From Gelatoporia subvermispora B (taxonomy: Eukaryota; Basidiomycota; Agaricomycetes; Polyporales; Gelatoporiaceae): 64,000 nt of DNA. The number at the start of each line of letters is the position of its first letter. The first letter of the stretch is position 1. The notes below the pieces were generated by a model. That model was given only the letters and a program-made list of their open reading frames with translations, was not told the origin of the DNA and made no database searches. The stretch covers positions 1,059,581 to 1,123,580 of the forward strand of contig KB445792.1 of the NCBI GenBank assembly GCA_000320605.2. Reading direction: 5' to 3'. Positions 25,801-36,219 of the stretch are shown here, one piece after another. Position numbers and translations under genes: made by a program.

Positions 25801-28628
25801 CTTAAGATTTGCTTCTGCTTCTATGGTGCTCGTATCGAGGCGTGGCTGAGCGACAGGTTGCGGGCGTGAATCTCGGTGCCGCAAGTTGCTAGAGTGCAGG
25901 GCGCATGGGTATGGCGCGATGTCAAGACCAGGTTGGGGGCGCTACGTCCAGTGCATTATCTTGCGAGAAAGCCGCCATCGGCCTCTTTTCTCCCTCAAAG
26001 TGGGATCAGGTGGATAGAATTTGTCTGACCTGATCACGTGTGCTCTAACCCTAACCTTGCTATATGGCTACGTCCACTTTCGGAGGCCAAATTACCAGGC
26101 ACTCAAGCGCGCGTACGTACGGCTGCAGTGAACGGACGGGGGCTGGAGGAGGCGTGGTGCGCTCGTGATGAGTTTTGAAAGGACCCCCAACTCTAAGACA
26201 CCGTGGGCATAGATCCATGTCTGAGATGTGGTAATGCTGAAGAAATAGCGAGAAATGATTCAATGTTCTTTGCCAATTTTGGAAAATATCAGGTTAAAAT
26301 ATAGCAATTGTCCTCTTTTATGTCCCTAGTGATGCCTTCAGGCTAGCGCGAGGCAGGACATGCTAATTTAGTTCGTATGTCTGCAGCATGCCCTTGATAA
26401 CAAGCATGTAAGCAGAATATCCACACTTTGAAGCGTACTTTATATTGCATGTCCCGCCTCGCACCACCTTGAAGACACTGCTGGAACACAAAGAATGCGG
26501 ATTACTTAGTGTTTGCCTTAAGCTACCCGAAACAGGTGAAAGAAATTTGATCATTTCTTGCCATTTTTTGAGCATTTTCGCACCGTGGGCATCGATCTAT
26601 GCCCACGGTGAGAGGAGGTCTTGGTGCAGCTTAGTACCGGTCCAAGCGGACGGAAGCTACTGGCGGGCATTAAGGGGGCGCTCGTCAGCTTGACTCGTTC
26701 ACTAGCTGTTGTATTAGCAAGCATACCCACCGCACCCGGCAATGAAGGGATGATGCCATCTCCGGTGTGCAATCGGCGGCTCGCATGAAGGTGGACAATG
26801 TTGGTAAGACTACAACGTCTACATGGCTCTGCATAGGATGCGTACACTGCCGGCGAGAAGGGGCATTGGGTACCCACGCAACGCGCGCATTGCCGACAGT
26901 GGTGCCGTCAAGCAAGCTACCACGGCCAGATAACGGGCATCTTTGACATAAGATACCATGTTGGCCGTCATGAGGCGTAACTCATGGTTGACATAGCTGT
27001 ATTCCTCGCCGTTGCTCTGGATGGGCGCTTCCTATACATATCAAGAAGATTGATGCGCATCGCAACAACATCCCACTCGGATCCAGTTCCCATAAATAAT
27101 GTCGAAGCCATACAGTGACACTAGTAGGAGGATGACAGAGAGGCGGTGGGATAAGGACGTACTTCCGATGGGGAACTTGGGGACAGCAAAGGCAGTTCGA
27201 AAGAAACATAGCAAGGGTCTTGCCGGCGAGCTCCGCCGCATGAAGATCGAAGGCGAGTGGACAGCAACAGATGCACGAACATTCCAGGTATTGTTGGGTG
27301 ACACGCAAGTATGCATCCCGCGACATCGCCTCAGAGCAATTTAATCCCTGGAAAATGGAACCAGAGGTGGGAGCAATAGTATGTCAGCGTTAAGAGGCAA
27401 GCATGCTCAAGCCCTGCATCGCATGCCCGATGGCATCATCATGTGCTGACATTATGTGAGAGCGCGAGCGCGTACGGGGCGGAGGAGGCGAGGAACGCTA
27501 AAGTGGGCTGCGTCTCGCACAGAGAGGCGAGTCGAGGAGGTAGTCGAGGCGTCTGCTCGGCAGCCGACGACGCATTTCGATGCCATAAGACGGCGACAGC
27601 AGGGGCTCTAGCAGATCTAGGACGTCCTCGACATTCGCATGGTCTTGTCTGGGCACCTGCGGCAATGGCGATGAGAATCAAGCTTCTTGTTCGAGTGCTG
27701 GACGAGTTCTGATGTAACAAAAAGCCTGGGAGCGTCATGGAAGGGCACGTTCTAGTCTGGTCAGTCGTCCGAAACAGGGGTCGGGCGGTCGCCGACATGT
27801 CGGGACGAGCGTCGCCTGGGTCGGCCGTGGATGGTCGGCGTCGGGGAGAGCGCATCTGTTGTGGCGGACGGCGGAAAGAACGAGGATCGCATGGTGCGGG
27901 ACGAGTCGGGTCGCTGTGATGGACGACGAGGAGAAGATGATGTCGGACGTGATGTCAAGCAGGAGCGGCCGAAAGAGAGGGCAGAAGGCGCAAATGGGCA
28001 GCGGCAGAGCGGCTCGGACCGGCGATTAGCGCAAGGATGATTCGTAAGCACGGTCGCGGGATCTGAAAAAAAATGACGATGACGAAGATTTGAGCGTCCG
28101 ATCTCTGAGGTGTGCGCTTGCCGAGCGCTGCCGCGTGCGTCCGCACACGGAGGATGCCTTCCTCGACAGCAACGTGCTGCGGTGTAGCCAGGGCCGGAGC
28201 ACTCAGTCACCACCAGATTCACGCGCCATAGCGGGGGGAAATCAACACGAAACGAGACAAGAAAGGAGGTGCGAAAAGGGGATGCACGGAAAGAACAGAG
28301 GGACGGAACGGGGTGAGTCATCTGTGCGGACAAATGGAAGATAGTCCGCGCGCGCAGCCAAGAAATGGGCTGGCCGCCCGCCACGAGCCATTATGCCGGT
28401 CAGGGTTTTGCAGGAAAAGACTGAGCGAGACCAGAGAGACGACCGAGAGCGTGCAGCTGGTGTCCGGCACCGCGAGTGTCAGCGCTGTCAGCTCCGGTGC
28501 GCAGAGTTCGAGAGTCTTCCACTGCCCGACTTCTACCGCACTCGGTCAGCCGCCAAGGCCGCCTCTTTATAACATGTCTGCCCCCCGCCCCTTGCCTCTC
28601 CTGTCTGCCCTCCCCGCCACTGCCTGCC
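25801..28628. other. 2.8-kb gene-free region containing a fold-back element
   Basis: No ORF here has recognisable protein character. The longest (minus strand, 27761-28384) is Arg/Ser/Pro-rich and reads as GC-rich noise. The right third is probably the promoter and leader of the YTP1-like gene. The main structure is the inverted-repeat element at 26199-26610. Confidence 0.5.
26199..26610. mobile_element. 412-base fold-back (MITE-like) inverted-repeat element
   Basis: The two ends are inverted copies: 26199 onward reads CACCGTGGGCATAGATC, and the reverse complement from 26610 starts with the same 17 bases. Similarity continues along the arms with many mismatches and few gaps. Examples are an agaaatgat block and gcgaggcaggacatgc (26348-26363), which pairs with 26447-26462 with one mismatch. 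The arms close on CTTG-ATAA-CAAG (26393-26404), so almost the whole unit could form one long hairpin. The flanking bases are AGA on both sides, a possible 3-base target duplication. The outer 30 bases of the right end (26581-26610) are themselves a perfect 12-base inverted repeat with a 6-base loop. It has no coding capacity. CAC termini and a 3-base duplication would fit a CACTA-type non-autonomous element, but this is inference. Confidence 0.75.
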
Positions 28629-30739
28629 ATGCCTTCCATGGCCCGTCGTGTTCTCCCCCTCCTTATTCCCGCCCTCGCCGCCCTCGTCGCCGCCGCGCCA
28701 CCTACTCATGAGCCCCATGCCGTTCAGCTCTCTTCCTCTGTCCACCACCAACTCCTCCTTCCGAGAGACGGCGACCACGACCATGCACACGGACATCATG
28801 CACAGCCGCTCCTCCAGCTCAACGATACAGAGTTTCTCATCATGCACTCTCCCACTCCACCTTCCTATTGGACCATCGACTTCGTAGATAAGACTCCCGA
28901 CGAGCCTCGATACCCTGGTCTGATGGTGCTTCACGTTCTCTGCATGGGTCTTAGTTTCTTTGGAGCTCTGCCAATAGGTGTGTTTTCTTCCCTTTTCCGA
29001 GTCGTTTCTGCGGCTTACGCCCAAAAGGCATCGCGCTCCGATCCGTAAATCACCCGTGGCATGGTTTCAGTGTCGTTCTATTTTACGCGTTCTCTGTCCT
29101 TGGACTCGCCGCAAGCGCGTTGTATAAGAAATTGACACCCGACATGTAAGCCGCTTCAACCGCGCAGAGTTGTGCATTGACGCTCAACCCGTCACGATGT
29201 CGTCACAGGTACGAAGGCAGCAGACACGGCTCGCAAGGCTACGGTTGGCTACTTTTTGCCGTCGCACTTTCCACGCTTGACGTTTTCGCCGGTGTGGTAC
29301 GGCTCGTTTCTTATGTCCGAGCCATCCGCAAAGGCGAAGAGAAGTTCTCATTCAAGGGCTCTTGGAACACTGTCGTTCTAGGCCGCGACTCGCACTACCC
29401 AGCAGATAGCGCCGAGTATGCGAACCTGGTGAACGAGGCAGATCTCGATGACATTGAGCTCAAGACAAGAGATGTAGAGGACGCGGAACCGATACACGTG
29501 CGGAGAAACCAGCCTATGGAGCCCATCCGTATTGTCTTCGACGCGTCAGACGACGACCAGACAGAGGCAGGCGAATGGGCGAACGATGATGCCCATCACG
29601 GGTCTCCTCGCTCAGCGGTTTCTGAGAGGACAGTCTTTGGCAACCACTCACCCCGGCATTCTGATGACACCCTCCATGATCTGCCGCCTCACACCTTCGC
29701 TGTGCTTCCGAGTATTTCAAACAAGCGTTCTTTACTGAAGAAGATCGGCCGGACCGTGTTCGCCACAGCGGAGCGTGTGCTTGTCTTCGCTGGTTTCATG
29801 CAAGTCCTGACTGGTATCGTGGTCTACACCGGCGGCTGCCGAGGCAATTTCATCAATGGCTGTCTTGCACACTTAATCAGTATGTGTTTCTGTCGGACTC
29901 GGTGTGCGTTATGATTGACGTCACCCGCAGAGGGGGGCATTTTCTGGTGCTACGGCTTGGTCACATTTGCTCGCTATCTCGGCTCTTTCTCTGAACTCGG
30001 CTGGGCATGGAACCGTGCGCCTGCGGACGAATACCCCACCGCGGAGTTCGTCGAGTCCGCCGTCATCTTCGTCTACGGTATCACCAACACCTGGATGGAG
30101 CGCTTTGGTGCACACCCTGGCGACCCTTACACCACCAAGCAGGTCCAGCACATCAGTATTGCCGTCATGTTCTGGTTTGCCGGCCTCATTGGCATGGGCA
30201 TCGAGTCGAAGAAAATCCGGCGTTGGCTTGCATCAGGATCCACGGCGGCCGTACCGGCGGCGCGCCGCTCCTCGGAGGCGGTCGCAGAGCCACCGAGCTA
30301 CAGCGCAGGTTTCAACCCCTTCCCTGCACTCTGCATCGGTGTTACTGGCGCAGCGATGAGCGCTCACTTCCAGGAGTACGTCTTCCAGGTGCAGATCCAC
30401 ATGCTCTGGGGTTATCTCCTCAGCGGCTTCGCGGTTCTGCGCTGTTTGACGTACTTTTTCCTCTGGATCGCGCCACCACGCTCGATCCTCCCGTCGCGCC
30501 CACCAACAGAGGCACTCGGCTCTTTCTTCCTCGCATGTGGCGGGCTTATGTTCATGTTCTCAACCGAGGAGCTCACGATTGCGGCGATGCGCCAGGGGCA
30601 TGACGACATGATGATGTTCCTCAATGTCGGCGTCGCGATCACATGTCTTGCGTTCTGCTGGACGCTCGGCATCGTCGCGTCCAAGGGCTGGCTCAAGAGC
30701 CGCACACACAAGGCCGTCAAGTTCCACAGCTCTGCGTGA
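28629..30739 (+). CDS. YTP1-like multi-span membrane protein
   Basis: Starts MPSMARRVLPLLIPALAALV, a signal peptide or first helix. A His-rich lumenal segment follows (DGDHDHAHGHHAQ). Helices include GLMVLHVLCMGLSFFGALPI, SVVLFYAFSVLGLAASALY and GWLLFAVALSTLDVFAGVV. Then come an acidic loop, and the family hallmark VVYTGGCRGNFINGCLAHLI followed by KGGIFWCYGLVTFARYLGSF. The last part carries WMERFGAHPGDPYTTKQVQH and several more helices, ending KAVKFHSSA. This is the order of the fungal YTP1/DUF2427 family, whose biochemical role is not established. Four exons; introns lie after GALPI, after LTPDM and after CLAHLI. A second in-frame ATG is three codons downstream. Confidence 0.88.
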
Positions 30740-31405
30740 GCAGACGACCATTAGAGTTCCGCCCGACGCCGGGACGCCTGACGACCTCTTACGCACCCCC
30801 TTTCACGCATACACCCACGCCCGCGTCGGCCGATCCGTGCGTCATGGCTACACCCCACTCACCAGACACGGATCCGCGTACGCACACGCATACGACGTAT
30901 ACACTAATCACTCACCCAATGACCGACTGCGCCAATTGTTGTTCTGCTTCACGCACCCTGTGTACAACCCCCCATTGTAGCCTTCGCACCTGACCCACCT
31001 TTATTTATCTTTAACGACTTGATACGTACGGTCTCTTATGCACGCTGTTGTTACATTACTCCACTATTAAAAAAGTGTTGGGCCGCAGCGCAATATGTGC
31101 GATATTGAGTGCAATCGACGATCGGTGGTGCGCCACTCGCCGTTTTCGGACATGCAGTCTTGGTCGAGCTTGACTACGTGGAAAATGGACCTATTGAGCG
31201 GCCTATTCGGTGATACGGACCGTCACCCTTCTCTGGATACAGCTGCGTTTTGTGTGAGATGTCGCGATTCAGGGAGCAAAACACACGAGGGCACGTGTAT
31301 CGGCCGTAGAGACGGTGACTCGGAGGGCTCACCGTCTTCAACTGGCTCCGGCCTCTGAGTGAGCACTTTACCCTGGTTTCTAAGTTCTTCTAAGGATCGA
31401 CTACC
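30740..31405. other. Intergenic region between YTP1-like and ChaC genes
   Basis: Both flanking genes are on the plus strand. Holds the YTP1-like 3' region and the ChaC promoter; no credible ORF or clear motif. Confidence 0.35.
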
Positions 31406-32681
31406 ATGGGCGAAAGAGACGAGAAGCAGCCTTACGTTGTCTTTGGTTACGGGTCCTTGATATTCAAGGTGGGTTCTACCGGTTCACCAGGCTTGAGCTC
31501 TCTTTGGGCTGATCTATGGCTTGCCGGGCAGCCTCCCCCACATGTTATAGCGCAGAGTATGTCTATTCTGCTGCTCGCTTATCGCAGCACTCAAGGCGAC
31601 GGGGACAGCTCCGGGATTCCTCAAGGGATACGTGCGGAGGTTCGCGCAGAAGTCGCACGACCACCGGGGGACACCAGAGGTGCGCCTTCGCTCTCGTAAG
31701 GGCCGACCCAGAACTCAAATGGCGGGTCGCTATTGCGCTGCAGAAGCCCGGGCGGGTGGTCACGCTGGTGCACAAGGAAGACTGGGACCAGTTCTCGGGC
31801 TCAGTGCGTGGTGTGCCCAGGGACCCCTGAGAGCGGATAGCTGACATCCAAGCAGGACCCATTCCCGGATGATGATGTGGTCTGGGGTGCGTTGCCTGGC
31901 GGAGTTGTCATGGATTCGCGCTCATGGGGTGGCCGACTAGGTATCGCGTACACGATTGACCCAGAGAATGAGGCGGAAGTACGGGACTATCTAGGTGTGT
32001 GCCCAGCAGTGCATTTCGTGTGCTGCCGTTCTGTTCTGACGCTGGGATGCCGGTAGACTACAGAGAGAAGGTACGGCCTCCTGCTCTTCCGCTCCGGATA
32101 TGGCTTGACTTTTGCCCAGGACGGATATACTCTAGAACAAGTAGACATCTGGAACTTGACAGACGGAGTGGAGAAGGTCGTCATCCCAGGGGTGAGTGCA
32201 CCTCGCTGCTTTGAGGAGAAATCCTAACCCTTGCAAGGCTTTCGTATGTCTTCGCTTGTGTTTCGTTCCTCCCGTGCGACTAAGACCACCACGGGTGTAA
32301 ACCGTCTCTAGTGCTACGTCGGCCGTAACGACAACCCTTCCTTTAGTGAGTTTTATGAAATGGTTTTGGATTCATTTATTAAAACTGCACACCGGACAGT
32401 TGGTTCTGAGCCCATAGACCTCCTTGCCGAACACATCTGGAAGTCCGTCGGCCCGTCAGGGCGCAACAAGGACTACCTATACAAGTTGGCGGAAGCGGTC
32501 AGACAGCTTGCGCCAGCATCGCATGACTCGCATCTGTTTGCGCTCGAGGCAAGTGCGTCGTCTCGCGGACGAGACAAGACCTCTAATTCCTTGTTAGACA
32601 CGATGCCGCGAACTGGACCAGACACGGGGTGACTACGTCTCACCCGATGAGCTTCCGAAGCTGGATGTGGCGAAAGCATGA
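31406..32681 (+). CDS. ChaC-type gamma-glutamylcyclotransferase (glutathione degradation)
   Basis: The enzyme cleaves cytosolic glutathione to 5-oxoproline and Cys-Gly. The start MGERDEKQPYVVFGYGSLIFK carries the substrate-binding YGSL motif. Exons then give PPPHVIAQ-TPGFLKGYVRRFAQ, SHDHRGTPE with the family's catalytic Glu, KPGRVVTLVHKEDW, DPFPDDDVVWGIAYTIDPEN, DYREKDGYTLEQVDIW and CYVGRNDNPSF. The C-terminus is LETRCRELDQTRGDYVSPDE, ending KLDVAKA. About nine exons are needed. The final intron (32549-32597) uses GC instead of GT at its donor; without removing it the frame ends at 32632 with non-family sequence. Convergent with COQ2. Confidence 0.88.
32549..32597 (+). other. GC-AG intron in the ChaC gene
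   Basis: Donor context is GAG|GCAAGT and acceptor TTGTTAG. Removing these 49 bases keeps the frame and gives a plausible charged helical C-terminus ending at 32681. Confidence 0.7.
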
Positions 32682-33064
32682 AACAATCAGAAGCAACTGA
32701 CACGGCCTCCTGGTCACTATCGGGCAGACGACCTAGGTAGCAGTATGCTTATGACTTTGACAGCAACCCGCCATTTCATAGCATTATACCGAATACATAT
32801 ATGTATTCTGTTACAGTAGATTTCGAAATCGTGGACGGTCCGGTGCGCAGTAACAGGCGGGCAGTGGCTTAGGTACGTACAGCAAGTCCACTCCGCCACC
32901 GAATATTGCCCTTGAAACGCACTTGGCTTCTGCGCTGGAGCCGCCCACCGACGTCGAGCAAGAGCGCGCCCAACGCGAGAGCAGTATTGCTTCTATGAGG
33001 ACTCTGCTCCGTGCACGTCCCACTGCCCCGCCTGTTGCTGTGCACCGGGCGGTCCACGATACGT
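32682..33064. other. Convergent intergenic region
   Basis: About 380 bases between the ChaC and COQ2 stops. No gene seen. Confidence 0.4.
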
Positions 33065-34424
33065 CTATAGCGACAGTAGTAGTACGTAGTCCGCTAGTGC
33101 ACCCATCCATATCCAAAATCCAGACCAGCCGCAGCCGACAAAGCCTTTCCAGCAGCTTGGCCGGTCATCGAAGTTTGTCCTCACAAGGACGCGAGCAAGC
33201 TGAATGGCGGCCAGACCAGTCCCTGCATAGAACAGCAGGCCCTGGCCGTTGAGGTAGCCAGCATAGGTGATCAAGGAGATGGTGGCAGCGGAGAGGCCGC
33301 TCAAAATCGGCCGGGTGTGCTCCCCGAAGAGCAGAGCTGTCGAGCGGACACCGACTTGGATATCATCTTCCTTGTCCTAGAGTGTAGATTGAGCACGGCT
33401 TCGGCTAGTCATGGCAAGTACAATGCATACCTGATGTGCGTATATACTGTCATAGACTAGCGTCCACGCGACACCACCGGCATACAAAGGGAGGCAGACA
33501 TTCCAAGCCACTTCCCCTGCGACCGCAGACCAGCCAAGCAATGCTCCCCAGTTGAACGTGAGACCTACAGATACCAGATGTAAGCAACTCCTCGGGAAAG
33601 GTAAATAAGCAACTATCGCACCGAGAACGGCTTGCGGCCAGTGCGTGATACGTTTCATGAACGGATATATTGTCACGAGAGACAACGAAGATGCGCCCAA
33701 CGCGATGCTGGGTGATCACTGTTTGAATCAGGCAGCATCACAGAGAACACAAATGCCCACCTATACCAGTTGAGTTGCGTTAGCACCGCAAGTCCCGCGC
33801 TCAGCTGAAGACCCAGGAAGCCAACCGCCTGTGGCAGCGTGATGTCTCCCTTGGCTATTGGCCTATCCTTCGTCCTAGCTAGCACCTAAGGTGTGAGAGG
33901 CATCCGAGCCGCCAACATTGTTGCTCACCGACAGCCTTGTCGACGTTTCGGTCCCACATATCGTTAATCGTACAGCCAGCACCACGCATAATGAGCGCTC
34001 CAAGGCCAAAAAGGCTGATGTATTTCAAAGGCACGGTATATGGCAGCTGCAACGCGTACGACGCCATTGTGATTGACCACGCTGCACGTTCGACTCAGGC
34101 CAAGAAATTCGCGGATTTAAGCATTCAATACGAACTGCAGGGGTAAAACAGGAGCATCGTGCCTATTGGCTTGTCTACACGAGCTAGGTGCAAGTATGGC
34201 TGCAATTTTGTGGGTGCATGGTCAACCCATGATTTCGAGGGAGCTGGTGAAGGGACTGTTGAAGTACGGCGGAGGGACTGCCTTGAGGTATGTGGGCTCA
34301 GCCACTCATCAAAAATAGACCGTCGAGCTGCATTACGGCGCAGAGAGGTTAAGACAAAACAAGAACGAGTTGTTGAACACCCTGACAAGAGACATCCAGA
34401 GGCACTCGTCCTGACGAGTAACAT
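33065..34424 (-). CDS. COQ2: 4-hydroxybenzoate polyprenyltransferase (ubiquinone synthesis)
   Basis: It attaches the polyprenyl chain to 4-hydroxybenzoate in the mitochondrial inner membrane. The start [20 protein letters not shown] is Arg/Ser-rich, a good mitochondrial presequence. Family segments follow: [20 protein letters not shown], then the first Asp-rich motif [18 protein letters not shown] (N-D-x-x-D-x-x-x-D), [47 protein letters not shown] and the second Asp-rich motif [14 protein letters not shown]. The last helices end [11 protein letters not shown]. About six introns are present. The stop of the upstream Rho-GDI gene is only about 220 bases away on the same strand. Confidence 0.93.
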
Positions 34425-34644
34425 CCTCGTGGTCAGGTGTGCCGATAAGCGCTGAGCCGCTCGCCCAATCTGGCGCAGACGACTTCTTGGGCTGTAGCGC
34501 TGGCAAATGTTGCGCGAACGAGAGAAAACAAACACAACATCACTTCCAGAATCCAGTATATTCATTGACCATGCAGAGACCAGAGAGAGTATGCGGATGA
34601 GAGATACAATGCTGGGCGAAAAAGAGAAATCGGACATGTTTCGT

Positions 34645-35643
34645 CTACCATTCCTTCCCAAGCTTGAAACACCACTCCCAATCTGTGGCAGGCGTGCAGA
34701 GCATCGCGCGTTAGACCTCTCATGTAGGTGGCGGGTGAACAACAGCGCACCGGCATAGACCTCGCCATCGTCATCGACAACACGGCTCCGGACATTGTAC
34801 GATCCACTGCGTGCAAGCATACCGGAGGGAGATTCCTCCGGATCGAAGTTCTTGGTGTACGCCTCACCCTTTGGATGAGGGCCGTAGGAGCCCAGCATCT
34901 GCTCCATCTTGTCGACTGGAAATATAACATTAGACAAAGGCCAAGTGGAGTAACGACGTGCATACCCTTGATGCCAGCTCGCTTCACAACCTGCATATAC
35001 CGGACCCCCTGTACATTCGGGTTCGTAAGTACGTGAGCAAGAATCCTGGGGAGCGAGACTCACCGAGATGATGGAGTGGTTGACCTTGAACGTGATGCGG
35101 ACACTTTATAGCTCGATTAGCCATGTTGCGAGGCCCCGATAGCAATGGATCTCACTTGTATTCCACGCCCTCCTTGATCGTGATAGGGTTCTGCTTCACA
35201 GCATCAAGCTGGTTCTTGTCTTGGAGGTCCAAGTGGAGCTTCTTGCCAGCGGGGAGAGTGGGAGACACGAGCTCTAGAGTCAGAACCGTGACCTAGCGTG
35301 TACCGAACAATCAGCCCGAGAAGTCCCGTAACCAGATGGGGATCTAACAAAGGCATACCCTCGGGCCAGCGGCGGCAGGAGCAGCGGCGCCGGGAAGGAT
35401 GCCGAGACTGGCCTTCCACCTCGCCAGACTCTCATCCTCAGCATCGAGACTGGCATACTCATCCACCGTCTTCGCAGCCGACGGCTTGTATCCTACATCT
35501 GACTCAGCTCGCGTCCGTTTTGTTGTTCATCTCAACTACCGACCTGGGGTGGCCGAGGGGGCGAAATCGTCTTCTTCGTGCTGTGCAGAGTCAATAAACG
35601 GAGTGCTCGGGAACAAAATGGTAGATATACTTACGCCAGACAT
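34645..35643 (-). CDS. RDI1: Rho GDP-dissociation inhibitor
   Basis: It keeps prenylated Rho/Cdc42 GTPases soluble and GDP-bound in the cytosol. Exon 1 codes only MSG before a GTAAGT intron; exon 2 gives HEEDDFAPSATP, then an acidic N-terminal arm with YASLDAEDESLARWKASLG. The immunoglobulin-like domain shows LTLELVSPTLPAGKKLHLDL, IKEGVEYKVRITFKVNHSII, SGVRYMQVVKRAGIK, VDKMEQMLGSYGPHPKGEAY and GSYNVRSRVVDDDGEVYA. A final intron (donor GTGCGC) leads to DWEWCFKLGKEW, the family's C-terminal strand. Length is about 200 residues, as usual. Confidence 0.93.
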
Positions 35644-36219
35644 GACACTAGACTATGGAGATGAGGGTTGAAGATGGAAGTAGTTATAATGCACAAGAGG
35701 CGATACTGGTGGCAACGGAGGCATTCAGCGCTCAGTGCCTGTAATCGATCGATTTCGCACGCCTGCTATACGGATAACGCCGAAATTAGCATTAGCGATC
35801 CACCTATCGCATCTCGGCTTTCCTAGCTCAACTTCCTCACGACCCCATGACCCTGAAGCTGTATGAAGCCCACCACAAGATCTCTGAAGAGCAAGGATGT
35901 GCCCTCAAAATCACCGGAGACACTGACGTTGTTCAGTTTTCGTCGGACAGCGCCGGACAGCGCCGGTGGCCACTGGCTGCTAGACATTCCGTGACATGTT
36001 CTTTTGATATGTTGCCCTAAGCAGATATAAGAAGTCGCATTGTGGGCAGCCCAGAACATAACATGGTGTACATCAACATCATACAACATACGGTCAACGT
36101 ACAGTCATACTGCTCGCGCCCCAACTTGAAGGAACCTGTGGGTACGGGTCGACAACATAGTACAAGCAGTGGACATATCCTTCAAGGTATACAAGCAATT
36201 ATTAGGAGCGCACAGTCGT
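35644..36219. other. Intergenic region upstream of Rho-GDI
   Basis: About 575 bases with no credible gene. Contains two copies of ggacagcgcc in tandem (around 35945-35965). Confidence 0.4.

Noticed and set aside
26043..26056. Two CTAACC units resembling fungal telomere repeat
   Set aside because: Only two units, expected by chance; no array.
27761..28384. Minus-strand ORF of 207 codons rich in Arg, Ser and Pro
   Set aside because: GC-rich open frame with no protein-like pattern; likely promoter DNA of the YTP1-like gene.
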